Program-made: the position numbers and the translations under genes
Notes under the pieces: generated by a model
Databases searched by the model: none
The model's input: the letters and a program-made list of their open reading frames with translations, nothing else
Told to the model about the DNA's origin: nothing
NCBI GenBank assembly: GCA_910575445.1
Contig: CAJTFW010000005.1
Span: 62,001-126,000 of the forward strand
DNA length: 64,000 bases
Reading direction: 5' to 3'
From: Lachnospiraceae bacterium
GTDB lineage: Bacteria; Bacillota; Clostridia; Lachnospirales; Lachnospiraceae
Shown here: positions 44,492 to 53,185 of the stretch, piece by piece
Position numbering within the stretch: the first letter of the stretch is position 1
How the letters are laid out: each line of letters starts with the position of its first letter

Positions 44492-45343
44492 TTATTCCAG
44501 TCCTTCTGGCAGCGTTATCTGTCCATCAAATACCGTAGTCGCACTTCCTGTCATATAGATACCATTATCTGCATCCTTCCACTCAATCTCCAGCTCTCCT
44601 CCTAAGAGCTCCACTGTCACCTTTTTGTTGCAATATCCATTTAAGATAGCAGCGACCACCGACGCACAGGCTCCGGTTCCACATGCAAATGTCTCATTTG
44701 CCCCGCGCTCCCAGACGCGCATCTTGATTCTGTCCCGATTGATTACTTCTACAAATTCCGTATTGATTCTGTTGGGAAAACGTTTGTGATGTTCAAAAGA
44801 AGGCCCGACTTTCTCAATTGGAAATGTACTAACTGGCTCCTCTAGAAAGACGATGGCATGCGGATTTCCAACGGAGACACAAGTCATCTCCCATTCCTTG
44901 TCATCGACGACAATCGGCTCTTTTACAACAGGTTCTTTTGAGGCAAGGACAGGAATCTTCTCCGGCGCTAGAATGGGTGCGCCCATATTGACTCTTACTT
45001 TTGCCACTTTATCCTCTTCTATCGTAAGCACAAGTTCCTTAATACCAGCCAAAGTCTCAATCGTAAGCTCTTTCTTATCTGTCAGGCCATAGTCATATAC
45101 ATACTTTGCAACGCAGCGAATTCCATTGCCGCACATCTCTCCTTTTGAGCCATCTGCATTGTACATATCCATATAAAAATCTGCCACTTCGGAGCGTTTA
45201 ATCAAGATAAGCCCATCGGAACCAATGCCAAAATGCCGGTCACTTACGAATCTCGCAATCTCCTCTGGTTTTTTTAGTTCTCTCTTTGTACAGTCCACAT
45301 AGACATAATCATTTCCAATTCCATGCATTTTTGTAAAATTCAT
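44492..45343 (-). CDS. dapF: Diaminopimelate epimerase
   Basis: The 283-residue protein has the two catalytic cysteines in [10 protein letters not shown] and FACGTGACA, and the start [17 protein letters not shown]. It makes meso-DAP for lysine and peptidoglycan. It follows the ANTAR gene by 12 nt, so it is likely cotranscribed with glnA, linking nitrogen assimilation to cell-wall precursor supply. Confidence 0.96.
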   Translation of the reverse strand: MNFTKMHGIGNDYVYVDCTKRELKKPEEIARFVSDRHFGIGSDGLILIKRSEVADFYMDMYNADGSKGEMCGNGIRCVAKYVYDYGLTDKKELTIETLAGIKELVLTIEEDKVAKVRVNMGAPILAPEKIPVLASKEPVVKEPIVVDDKEWEMTCVSVGNPHAIVFLEEPVSTFPIEKVGPSFEHHKRFPNRINTEFVEVINRDRIKMRVWERGANETFACGTGACASVVAAILNGYCNKKVTVELLGGELEIEWKDADNGIYMTGSATTVFDGQITLPEGLE

Positions 45344-45355
45344 AAGTTGCCTCCT

Positions 45356-45913
45356 TTATATTTTGTTCATATAAATTACCATCTGCGCTGTCTCCACAAT
45401 AGAAGTCCCACTGTCCATACTGCATTTTTGGATATAGCGGTGCGCTTCTTCTTCGGTCATATGATTTCTAAGCATAAGAATCTCTTTGGCTTCTCTTATG
45501 GTTCTTCTCTCTTCTTCTGTCTTTGGCCTTGGTTTTTCTCTTCGCTTTTTCTTTTTGCGTGCCTGGCTCATACACATCATCTCCAAAGTGTTGATAAGCT
45601 CATGCACCTTTAAAGGCATAGAGACACAGACCAGATTCTCTTTGTTACATTCTTCACATACCCGCGCAGAAGCAAGCAGCAGCATATCCACATCTGGCGG
45701 AAGGGCATCGTAGAGTTCCTGGTAGTACATATCCTGATATTTATACCCGCTCACTACAATTCCACTGTTTATCACATCGAGCTCATTTAAGACCTGAGAG
45801 CCAAGCGTGCATACTGCAGCCACATCATAGCCATGTCTTACCAACAGATTTCGGATGCTTTTTGCGTCTTCCATCTTTGGAAAGACAATCAAAATACTAA
45901 TCACGGTTCCCAC
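45356..45913 (-). CDS. ANTAR-domain RNA-binding regulator (NitR-like)
   Basis: The 185-residue protein has an N-terminal receiver-like fold (about 5-110) that lacks the usual phosphoacceptor pattern. A basic linker KKKKRREKPRPK follows. The C-terminal ANTAR three-helix bundle (about 130-185) carries the typical AKEILMLRNHMTEEEAHRYIQ. ANTAR proteins prevent termination by binding paired hexaloop hairpins. The position 10 nt after glnA matches clostridial glnA-nitR, where NitR controls glutamine synthetase. The degenerate receiver suggests control by protein contact rather than phosphorylation. Confidence 0.85.
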   Translation of the reverse strand: MGTVISILIVFPKMEDAKSIRNLLVRHGYDVAAVCTLGSQVLNELDVINSGIVVSGYKYQDMYYQELYDALPPDVDMLLLASARVCEECNKENLVCVSMPLKVHELINTLEMMCMSQARKKKKRREKPRPKTEEERRTIREAKEILMLRNHMTEEEAHRYIQKCSMDSGTSIVETAQMVIYMNKI

Positions 45914-45923
45914 TCCCCAAGGC

Positions 45924-47255
45924 TTAAATCTTCAAAAGATAGTTCTGAAGTTCCCATTGGGAGACTTGTGCGTTGTACTCCTCCCATTCTTTTCTTTTAC
46001 CCATAGCGTATTTTTGGCAGACTTCCTCAGAAAGTACCTCCTTCATCAGTGTATCTTCTTCAAAAGCTTCCACAGCTTCTTTAAGATTCCTTGGAAGATT
46101 TTCAATCTGCAGTTCTTTTAATTCTTCTTTGGTCAGTTGGCTTACGTCTCTGTCTATACTTTTGGGCGGAGTGATTTTCTTTCGGATTCCTTCTAGTCCG
46201 GCTGCAAGGCAGACTGCAAGTGCTAGATAGGGATTACATGCGGGGTCTGGCGAGCGAAGCTCAATCCTGGTATCTTCTCCTCTGGTCGCCGGAATCCGTA
46301 CAAGCGGTGTGCGGTTCTTTGCAGACCATACAATATAGGCTGGTGCTTCATAACCTGGCACTAAGCGCTTGTAGGAATTTACTAGGGGATTTAACACAAG
46401 GGTCATCCCTTTGATATGCTTCATAATCCCTCCTAGAAAATAGTAAGCTTCCTGGCTAAGTCCGTTGGGGTCATGTGCATCCTGAAAGATATTGACGCCA
46501 TCTTTTGAGAGAGACATATTGATGTGCATACCAGAGCCATCTATCCCTGATTTGGGCTTTGGCATAAAGGTGGCATGCAGTCCATGTCTTTTGGCAATCG
46601 TCTTGATGGCTAACTTAAAGGTCATAATATTATCTGCGGTCACTAACGCATCGTTATAGCGAAAGTCAATCTCATGTTGCGCAGGTGCACTCTCATGATG
46701 AGAGGCCTCTACTTCAAATCCCATCTCTTCTAGGGTAAGCACCATATCCCGACGGGCATTTTCTCCAAAATCGATTGGACCCATATCAAAGTATCCCGCC
46801 TGTTCATGTGTGATATTCGTAGGCAGACCGTTGTCATCCATATGATAGAGAAAGAACTCACATTCGGGACCTACCTGGAAGATATAACCCATTTCTTCTG
46901 CTTCTTGAATCACTTTTTTAAGAAGATAGCGAGGGTCTCCTTCATAACATGTACCATCAGGGCGATAGACATCGCAGATAAGCCGCGCGACTTTGCCATG
47001 CTGCGGCCTCCAGGGAAACATGGCAAAGGTACTGTAGTCTGGATACAGATACATATCGCTTTCTTCCACCCGCACAAAACCTTCAATCGATGAGCCGTCA
47101 AACATCACTTTATTTTCAAGTGCTCTTTTGAGATGACTAGAGGTGATGGCAAGATTTTTCATGCTTCCAAACAAATCGGTAAACTGTAGACGGATAAATT
47201 CAATATCCTCTTCTTCTACCAGCTCTAAAATATCTCTTTTGGTATATTTACTCAT
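45924..47255 (-). CDS. glnA: Glutamine synthetase type I
   Basis: The 443-residue enzyme has the GSI signatures FDGSSIEGFVRVEESDMYL, GPECEFFLY, the HHE segment ASHHESAPAQHEID, and KPKSGIDGSGMHIN. The length fits the Gram-positive GSI-alpha type. It makes glutamine from glutamate and ammonia. It is the first gene of glnA-ANTAR-dapF-membrane protein, driven by a consensus promoter at 47334-47362 with a hairpin in the short leader. Confidence 0.97.
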   Translation of the reverse strand: MSKYTKRDILELVEEEDIEFIRLQFTDLFGSMKNLAITSSHLKRALENKVMFDGSSIEGFVRVEESDMYLYPDYSTFAMFPWRPQHGKVARLICDVYRPDGTCYEGDPRYLLKKVIQEAEEMGYIFQVGPECEFFLYHMDDNGLPTNITHEQAGYFDMGPIDFGENARRDMVLTLEEMGFEVEASHHESAPAQHEIDFRYNDALVTADNIMTFKLAIKTIAKRHGLHATFMPKPKSGIDGSGMHINMSLSKDGVNIFQDAHDPNGLSQEAYYFLGGIMKHIKGMTLVLNPLVNSYKRLVPGYEAPAYIVWSAKNRTPLVRIPATRGEDTRIELRSPDPACNPYLALAVCLAAGLEGIRKKITPPKSIDRDVSQLTKEELKELQIENLPRNLKEAVEAFEEDTLMKEVLSEEVCQKYAMGKRKEWEEYNAQVSQWELQNYLLKI

Positions 47256-47289
47256 TCTTTTTGCTCCTTCTATCTATTTTGAAGTAAGA

Positions 47290-47321
47290 AAGGGCGTACT
47301 TCCACTCTTGGAAACGCCCTT
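47290..47321 (-). promoter_or_regulatory. Leader hairpin upstream of glnA
   Basis: On the minus strand AAGGGCGT and ACGCCCTT form an 8-bp stem, extended inward by TTCC/GGAA, with the loop AAGAGT. A TCTTACTT tail follows. It is a plausible attenuator within a 70-nt leader. The hexaloop has A at position 1 but A, not G, at position 4, so it is not a textbook ANTAR site, and only one such hairpin is seen. Confidence 0.5.
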
Positions 47322-47333
47322 GTTTCTGTCTCA

Positions 47334-47362
47334 AATATAGCAGTTGAAATTCTCTTTGTCAA
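47334..47362 (-). promoter_or_regulatory. Consensus promoter of glnA
   Basis: TTGACA and TATATT are spaced 17 bp with TGC just before the -10. The -35 overlaps, on the opposite strand, the -35 of the promoter facing the Cys-rich gene. Confidence 0.85.
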
Positions 47363-47384
47363 GAAAGAGTCTGCCGCATAGTCT
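47356..47384 (+). promoter_or_regulatory. Divergent promoter of the Cys/Gly-rich protein gene
   Basis: TTGTCA and TAGTCT are spaced 17 bp, placing the start about 15 nt before the ATG. It shares its -35 region with the glnA promoter, so the two may compete for polymerase. Confidence 0.5.
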
Positions 47385-47406
47385 ATAGAAGAAAGGAGAT
47401 GAAACT

Positions 47407-47751
47407 ATGAACAGTTGGATTTGGATTTTACTACTCTTATGCTGTGGCGGTGGAAATCATGGCTGCGGTACAAACAGATGCGGATGCAACCAAGGATGTG
47501 GCAATCACTGGGGATGTGGCAATGGTTGTTGCGACAATGATTGCGGATGCAGAAATACTTGTTGTGATAATGATTGTGGATGCAGAAATACTTGTTGCGA
47601 CAATAACTGTTGTGACAATGGATGTGGTAATCATGACTGCGGTAATCATGATTGTGGCTGTCCGGCAGAGCAACCTTCAAGACCGATGCCTCCGCCACCA
47701 CCACCTAGACCACCTAGACCACCATTTGAAGACTGTGGCTGCGACAGATAA
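47407..47751 (+). CDS. Cys/Gly/Asn-rich repeat protein ('chorion-class high-cysteine' type)
   Basis: The 114-residue protein starts MNSWIWILLLLCCGGG, a short hydrophobic N-terminus. A region of about 65 residues rich in Cys (over 25), Gly, Asn, Asp and His follows, with the repeated unit CDNDCGCRNTC. A proline run (RPMPPPPPPRPPRPPF) and a final CGCDR close it. AGGAG sits 8 nt upstream. Similar proteins are annotated in Clostridia as 'chorion class high-cysteine HCB protein 13'; their job is unknown. Metal binding or a spore-coat disulfide network are possibilities. The DNA carries 33-bp tandem repeats. Confidence 0.75.
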   Translation: MNSWIWILLLLCCGGGNHGCGTNRCGCNQGCGNHWGCGNGCCDNDCGCRNTCCDNDCGCRNTCCDNNCCDNGCGNHDCGNHDCGCPAEQPSRPMPPPPPPRPPRPPFEDCGCDR

Positions 47752-47763
47752 ATAGGAGGACGA

Positions 47764-47801
47764 ACCAAGCATAAGGCGCAATAACGCGCCTTATGCTTGG
47801 T
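47764..47801. repeat. Perfect 16-bp stem-loop between convergent genes
   Basis: ACCAAGCATAAGGCGC and GCGCCTTATGCTTGGT pair perfectly around AATAAC. Neither strand has a T run after it, so it is not a standard terminator. The stop codon of the DUF6020 gene lies inside the stem. Confidence 0.75.
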
Positions 47802-49437
47802 CCTGGGGAGTGGTAAGGGGAAGTTGTTTTTGGATGGTGAAATACAGGATTAGGGGAGCGGACAGGATAAGGGGATAAGCGTAACGTAACAAGGCAGTTG
47901 GGCCTAAAAGGCTGGTGGCTATATAGGTCCAGAGAGGAAGCATAAATAGCAGTCTGGCGTAAAAGCGGCGGTAGAGGGTGTACAGGGCAGCTAGGAATAA
48001 CAGCCAGAAGTAAAAGCCCATAGAGAGTAATTCTCGCAGAATTGGGATGCTACGGAATGTGGCATCGGTTCCTATAGCAGTATAGTAATGATAAAAGACT
48101 GGTATGATGGGAGTCATCTGTACATGTGGGTAGTTTGGGTTATCCTGTTCGATGTCAAAGCAGACAAAGGGCAGGTATTCGCTTGCTGTGTTGGGGTACC
48201 AGAAGGCGGCAGTGGTATTTAGAAAGGCGTCAATATAGATTTTTTTATTTCTTATTCCAACGGTCAGCCATGTTTTTAAAAACTTAACTTTTTGCTGTGA
48301 GAAGGCTTCGGTGTGAAATTGGTTTTTGATGGGGTCGGAAAGGTCCGGGGTGTAGAGGGACAAGGTCTCTTCCTCTAAGACAGGCCGGATAATCTCCATC
48401 TCTTCGGGACGAATATCTCCGCCGGCGACATAAGTGCGGCCTAGAGTCTGCATAATTATGCTGTAGGCTTCTCTGGGATTGCCCGCTTCGGCATTTAGCA
48501 GGGTGAGAAGAGGAGCGTTGTATAGTTGATAGACAATCAAAAGTCCTGCAAAAAGTAACAGCAGTTTTTTATAATATTTTCTAAGATACCATAGAAGAAA
48601 TGGCATACATAGAAGCAGCGTGTGAAACCCATTGTTGCGAAACAGAAATAACAGGCTAAAACACAGACCGGTTTTTAGGATTCCCCGATAGCCTGTAAAA
48701 TAAGTATCGGGCTTTGTGCATATTTGATAAATATTTATCAAACACAGAACAAAAATACCAGAGAACAGTGTGTCTTTCGTAGTGTAAATGGCCATCATTC
48801 CATGAAGCGGGAAAAGACACAAAAAGACTATGGTCATTATCTGAAGCCAAAACGGTGCTTTTTCTTTTTTAAGGAAACGACTAAGAATCGCAAAGATTCC
48901 TGATAAGGCAAGCATCTGAAGAAGCGTATAGACAGCAGCAGCTGTGTTGTCAGAAAGGCCGATGGCCCTGCTTAGAGAAAAGATGCCACATAGAAGACCA
49001 GTGTGCAGAAGCGGATGGTGAGCCGTTAGCCAGCCGCTGAAGGTCCAGCCAATCTGATTGGGGGCATCAGCTGCGAAAAGGCCCGGATAGCCTCCTAGAA
49101 AGGCAGGGAGAAAGCTGATAAAGTAGAGCAGCCACAGCAAGAATGTACGTTCTGTAAAGGCATCTAACTTTTCTGATAACAGGCACTTTTTTTCAGGCTG
49201 ATGTAAAAGCTTGTCGAACAGAAGAAAGCATAGAAAAACTGCCAGAATACTGACTGGCAGCCGAAGAAATATCCTGTGAAAGATGGTATGATGCCATGGA
49301 TTCTCTGAGATGGCAAAGATACTGCCATAGTGCTTTAGCATATAGCCCATGCGGTCAAAGGCGGCAAAGCAAAATCCGCCTGCGACTGCAAACAAAACAA
49401 TACGAAGCTGACAGACTGTTTTTATTTTACTCCACAT
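47791..49437 (-). CDS. DUF6020-like polytopic membrane protein
   Basis: The 548-residue protein has about 10-12 membrane helices. It shares with the protein at 57467-59338 the order: a segment before a His-rich loop (LTAHHPLLHTGLLCG here, YPPLHTVTLSLL there), then a charged YTTKDTLFSG / VEKDVPYTAC segment. This fits the DUF6020 family of putative GT-C transferases in Gram-positive bacteria. It overlaps by 11 bp a DPM-like transferase, which may supply its polyprenyl-phosphate sugar donor. The reaction is not known. Confidence 0.7.
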   Translation of the reverse strand: MWSKIKTVCQLRIVLFAVAGGFCFAAFDRMGYMLKHYGSIFAISENPWHHTIFHRIFLRLPVSILAVFLCFLLFDKLLHQPEKKCLLSEKLDAFTERTFLLWLLYFISFLPAFLGGYPGLFAADAPNQIGWTFSGWLTAHHPLLHTGLLCGIFSLSRAIGLSDNTAAAVYTLLQMLALSGIFAILSRFLKKEKAPFWLQIMTIVFLCLFPLHGMMAIYTTKDTLFSGIFVLCLINIYQICTKPDTYFTGYRGILKTGLCFSLLFLFRNNGFHTLLLCMPFLLWYLRKYYKKLLLLFAGLLIVYQLYNAPLLTLLNAEAGNPREAYSIIMQTLGRTYVAGGDIRPEEMEIIRPVLEEETLSLYTPDLSDPIKNQFHTEAFSQQKVKFLKTWLTVGIRNKKIYIDAFLNTTAAFWYPNTASEYLPFVCFDIEQDNPNYPHVQMTPIIPVFYHYYTAIGTDATFRSIPILRELLSMGFYFWLLFLAALYTLYRRFYARLLFMLPLWTYIATSLLGPTALLRYAYPLILSAPLILYFTIQKQLPLTTPQDQA

Positions 49438-50374
49438 CTTTTAAAAGCTCCTTATAGTGCATATTTACCTGAATAAGATTCATCTCAAATTCCTGTCGGT
49501 TTCTCTGGGCCACACTTGCCAGTACCAGACCAGCAAATACCGATTGCAGAGAAGCCATCAGTGCAAAGCCACATACAATCAGCGTAGGGAATTTGGGCAC
49601 AAGTCCGGTTGTAATGTACTCTAGGAGTACCGGTATAAAGAACCCGGCACTAATCACCGCCAGACATAACGCCACCATTCCAAAAAAATTCATAGGCTTA
49701 TAATTTCTGTACATCTTAGAGATGCTCAACAACACTTTTACCCCGTCAGAGTAAGTGTTTAGCTTGGATTCACTTCCTTCTGGGCGGTCGCGGTACTCAA
49801 TCACCACATTATCCACCTGCATATTTTTATCTGCTGCATGGATCGACATCTCGGTTTCAATCTCAAATCCTTTGGACAACACCGGAAATGTCTTGACAAA
49901 TTGATAGCTAAACGCCCGATACCCGGTCAAAATATCTTTAATCTCTGTATGGAACAGCCGATTAATCGTTCCTCTGACTAGAGAATTTCCAAAGTTATGA
50001 AAGGGTCTTTTGTTCTCGGTAAAATACGTTGAGGACAGGCGGTCTCCCACCACCATATCTGCCTGGTGCTCTAACACGCGCTCAACCATCTGCTTTGCAA
50101 ATTCTGCCGGATACGTATCGTCTCCATCTGTCATAATATAGACCTTGGCATCAATCTCTCTAAACATCCTACGTATGACATTACCTTTTCCTTGTTGATA
50201 CTCATGCCGCACCACTGCACCTGCTGCCAACGCCTGCTCTATGGTATGGTCTGAAGAATTATTATCATACACATAGACAACTGCTTCTGGCAACACCTCT
50301 TTAAAATCCCGTACGACCTTTGCCACGGTCTTTTCTTCATTATAGCATGGAATCAATACTGCTATCCGATCCAA
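49427..50374 (-). CDS. DPM1/GtrB-like polyprenyl-phosphate glycosyltransferase
   Basis: The 315-residue GT2 enzyme has an N-terminal IAVLIPCYNEEKTVAKVV, YVYDNNSSDHT, and the catalytic-site DGDDTYP. It also carries GDRLSSTYFTENKRPFHNFGN, continuing as a glycosyl acceptor loop, and two membrane helices near 230-285. It should transfer a sugar from a nucleotide to polyprenyl phosphate on the inner face. The overlap with the DUF6020 gene suggests a donor-maker and user pair. Confidence 0.85.
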   Translation of the reverse strand: MDRIAVLIPCYNEEKTVAKVVRDFKEVLPEAVVYVYDNNSSDHTIEQALAAGAVVRHEYQQGKGNVIRRMFREIDAKVYIMTDGDDTYPAEFAKQMVERVLEHQADMVVGDRLSSTYFTENKRPFHNFGNSLVRGTINRLFHTEIKDILTGYRAFSYQFVKTFPVLSKGFEIETEMSIHAADKNMQVDNVVIEYRDRPEGSESKLNTYSDGVKVLLSISKMYRNYKPMNFFGMVALCLAVISAGFFIPVLLEYITTGLVPKFPTLIVCGFALMASLQSVFAGLVLASVAQRNRQEFEMNLIQVNMHYKELLKDVE

Positions 50375-50454
50375 TTTCTTGTCACCCTTGTCTCTTTCTA
50401 TATTTTTCTACAGTATAACATATCCCATTCTCTTTTTCCAACCCCAATATTTGA

Positions 50455-51831
50455 TTATAATCTCTGGTCCAATTCACAGTAATCTCTGTGCATCCCTACA
50501 AATTTATAGGCTGGTCTGATAATCTTTCCATTGTTTACCACTTCTTCTAGTCGGTGTGCACTCCAGCCAGAGATTCTTGCAATCGCAAAAATCGGGGTAA
50601 ACAGCTCCACCGGAATCCCAAGCATCGAATATACAAATCCACTGTAGAAATCCACATTAGCACAGATTGGCTTAAACAGCCGCCGTTTTCTGGCAATCAG
50701 TTCTCCTGCTAAACGTTCTACCCGGTCATAGAGTTCAAATTCCTTCTGTAGTCCCTTCTCTTCTGAGAGCCGTCTTGCATATCTTTTTAAAATCACTTCT
50801 CTTGGGTCAGATTCTGTATAGACTGCATGTCCCATTCCATAGATAAGTCCCGTTTTATCAAATAGTTTTTTATCAAGGAGCCCTTCTAGATAGGCACTAA
50901 GCGCGCGCTCATCCTCATAATCCGGGCAATTCTCTTTCAGGTCATCAAACATCTGCTGCACCTTTAGATTCGCCCCGCCATGCTTTGGCCCCTTTAGAGA
51001 GGCAATCGAAGCTGCCGTAGCTGAATACGTATCTGTCCCCGAAGAAGTTACTACATGGTTGGTAAAAGTGGAATTATTTCCTCCTCCATGCTCTGCGTGT
51101 AACACAAGTGCCACATCTAAGACCTTCGCCTCAAGTTCTGTAAACTGCCCGTCTGGTCTTAGCATCTGCAAAATATTCTCTGCAATCGACAGCTCCTTAT
51201 CGGGCAGCCGTATCACCAATGTCTCATCATAGTGAAAATGCCGATAGGCATGATAGGAATATACAGCAATCTGCGGCATCTTGGCAATTAGCTGCAGCGA
51301 CTGGCGCAGTACATTGGGGACGGACACTTCATCTGGCTCTGCATCATAACAGTACAATGTCAGAATACAGCGCTGCAAGGCGTTCATCAGATTGGGACTC
51401 GTCGCTTTCATCACCACATCCCGCACAAAACGGCCGGACAACTCCTGCAAGCTCTTTACAATACGAACAAACGTTCTAAGCTGTTTTGGATTGGGAAGTT
51501 CTCCGAACAAAAGCAGATAAGTCACTTCCTCAAACCGATACCTGCGTCCCTCAGAGCCTTTGATTAATTCTTCCACATTATATCCCTGAAAATACAGTTC
51601 TCCATTTGCTGGCATCTTTCTGCCTTCCACCAACTTGTAAGAACATACATCTGATATTTCCGTAAGCCCTGTCAGCACTCCTTTTCCATTGGAATCCCGA
51701 AGCCCCCGCTTTACGTCATACTCTGTATATAAATCTGGATTAATTGCGCCAGAGACCATACACTCATTTACCAGACGGTCAAACTGCTCATCTAGTTCCT
51801 TACTCAGTTCCATCATCGATACATTACTCAT
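50455..51831 (-). CDS. Citrate synthase
   Basis: The 458-residue protein has the active-site residues: His in AEHGGGNNSTF, His in GPKHGGAN and GMGHAVYTESDPR, and the Asp segment NVDFYSGFVYSMLGIP. It condenses oxaloacetate and acetyl-CoA; 2-methylcitrate activity cannot be ruled out. Aconitase and isocitrate dehydrogenase genes are not adjacent. It has a consensus promoter (51919-51947) and a palindromic operator-like site right after the transcription start. Confidence 0.9.
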   Translation of the reverse strand: MSNVSMMELSKELDEQFDRLVNECMVSGAINPDLYTEYDVKRGLRDSNGKGVLTGLTEISDVCSYKLVEGRKMPANGELYFQGYNVEELIKGSEGRRYRFEEVTYLLLFGELPNPKQLRTFVRIVKSLQELSGRFVRDVVMKATSPNLMNALQRCILTLYCYDAEPDEVSVPNVLRQSLQLIAKMPQIAVYSYHAYRHFHYDETLVIRLPDKELSIAENILQMLRPDGQFTELEAKVLDVALVLHAEHGGGNNSTFTNHVVTSSGTDTYSATAASIASLKGPKHGGANLKVQQMFDDLKENCPDYEDERALSAYLEGLLDKKLFDKTGLIYGMGHAVYTESDPREVILKRYARRLSEEKGLQKEFELYDRVERLAGELIARKRRLFKPICANVDFYSGFVYSMLGIPVELFTPIFAIARISGWSAHRLEEVVNNGKIIRPAYKFVGMHRDYCELDQRL

Positions 51832-51886
51832 CCTGTCTCCTTATTTAAGCTCTGCAACTGCCAAACAGCCGCCATTTACAGTTCCA

Positions 51887-51904
51887 ATACATGTATACAC
51901 GTAT
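51887..51904. promoter_or_regulatory. Dyad in the citrate synthase 5' region
   Basis: ATACATGTATACACGTAT is an 18-bp near-perfect palindrome (one symmetric mismatch pair) about 8-25 nt after the predicted start site. This is a typical roadblock operator position. The regulator is unknown. Confidence 0.5.
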
Positions 51905-51918
51905 CCAAATAGACTTCT

Positions 51919-51947
51919 ATTATACCGAATAATCCTTAAAAATTCAA
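51919..51947 (-). promoter_or_regulatory. Promoter of citrate synthase
   Basis: On the minus strand TTGAAT and TATAAT are spaced 17 bp. It gives a leader of about 80 nt that contains the dyad and a small hairpin. Confidence 0.8.
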
Positions 51948-51979
51948 CCTGGTTTTTTTCTGAGAAATATTTCTGACTA

Positions 51980-52672
51980 TTAAAGAAGCCCTGCAAAAAC
52001 TGATGCTCCAACCACAGTTAAAAGCCCCGCCACTGCAATTGACAAACTACTCATCGCCCCTTCTATTTCTCCTAGCTCCATCGCCTTCACAGTCCCAATC
52101 GCATGGCTTGCACTCCCAATCGCAATCCCCTTTGCCACCGCTTCTTCAATATGAAATAGCTTTAAGACCACCTCTGCCATCATATTTCCCAACACTCCTG
52201 TAATAATAATCACCGCAACGGTAATCGTCACCATACCGCCTAATTCCTCCGACACTCCCATTCCAATCGCTGTTGTAATCGACTTTGGCAGCATTGTCAC
52301 ATACTGTTCATGTGTAAATCCAAAAGCCCAGGCACAGACCAAGATACTTACAAGACTTGTGAGCACTCCTGCCAGTATTCCTCCCATAATCGCCCCTGTA
52401 TATTGCTTTAGCAGCTCATATTTCTCATAGAGTGGTACTGCTAAGCACACCGTTGCCGGCGTCAGCAGATAACTTAGATATTTTGCCCCTTCATAGTACA
52501 CCGTATAATCCACTTTTAATAAAATCAATATTCCCATCACTGCCAATACCGATAACAAAAGCGGATTAAATATCGCCAACTTCCATTTCTTCTTTATAAA
52601 TACCCCCATCTCATAAGTCACCACGCTAATCAGCACGCCAAAAAACACCGAATCACTTAAAAGTTCTTTCAC
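51980..52672 (-). CDS. lrgB: LrgB-family membrane protein
   Basis: The 230-residue protein has about 7 membrane helices and the LrgB core: LLTPATVCLAVPLYEKYELL, ALLPKSITTAIGMGVSEELGG-like text at about 125-145, and GSASHAIGTVKAMELGE. In staphylococci LrgAB modulates murein hydrolase activity; in other bacteria it carries pyruvate or glycolate. It overlaps lrgA by 4 bp. Confidence 0.9.
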   Translation of the reverse strand: MKELLSDSVFFGVLISVVTYEMGVFIKKKWKLAIFNPLLLSVLAVMGILILLKVDYTVYYEGAKYLSYLLTPATVCLAVPLYEKYELLKQYTGAIMGGILAGVLTSLVSILVCAWAFGFTHEQYVTMLPKSITTAIGMGVSEELGGMVTITVAVIIITGVLGNMMAEVVLKLFHIEEAVAKGIAIGSASHAIGTVKAMELGEIEGAMSSLSIAVAGLLTVVGASVFAGLL

Positions 52673-53028
52673 GATTTTCTCCCTTCTTTCCTACGAATCA
52701 ACCATTGTGTTATTACACCACTCACTCCCATCACTAACACGGTAGAGACCACGGTTGCCACCATAATCTGCCAGAACACGCCGCTAAGTGCATCCCAGGA
52801 CTCCAAAAGCCCAACAGCAGCTGGTATAAACATCAGCGGCATAATCTCAATTAAGAACTGGGATACTTCCCGTATCGCCTCTAGTCTGATAACCCCCGAT
52901 AAAAGCGCTACAAACAAAAGCACCAATCCATAGATTGACGCAGGAACTGGCAGAGGAATCAGATACTTTAGCACCTCTCCCACAAAAGAAAACAGTAAAA
53001 TCCATAAAAATTGCCGAATATATTTCAT
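52669..53028 (-). CDS. lrgA: LrgA/CidA-family holin-like protein
   Basis: The 119-residue protein has four membrane helices (starting FLWILLFSFVGEVLKYL). It has the LrgA segment LIPLPVPASIYGLVLLF and the MPLMFIPAAVGLLESWD block. I chose the ATG at 53026-53028 after GGAA; the frame upstream is hydrophilic and has no ribosome site. It is the first gene of the lrgAB pair. Confidence 0.9.
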   Translation of the reverse strand: MKYIRQFLWILLFSFVGEVLKYLIPLPVPASIYGLVLLFVALLSGVIRLEAIREVSQFLIEIMPLMFIPAAVGLLESWDALSGVFWQIMVATVVSTVLVMGVSGVITQWLIRRKEGRKS

Positions 53029-53185
53029 AGGTTCCTTTCCTTGTCCATCTGGACAAAATCTTTTTTCACAGTTATCCATCTTAACACTTTTTTCTCAGTT
53101 CAACAACTTTACTTCTATTTTTCCTTATGAATGTTCTTTTAACCCCTTTCATAAAATAGAACAAAGAAAAACTTCTGGAGTTTTT

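Noticed and set aside
47538-47620. Tandem repeats considered as a CRISPR array
   Set aside because: Units are contiguous, coding and spacer-free. No other spaced repeat array was seen in the window.
47444-47755. Alternative-frame and antisense ORFs over the Cys-rich gene
   Set aside because: They arise from the 33-bp repeats; only the 47407 frame has AGGAG and a promoter at proper distance.
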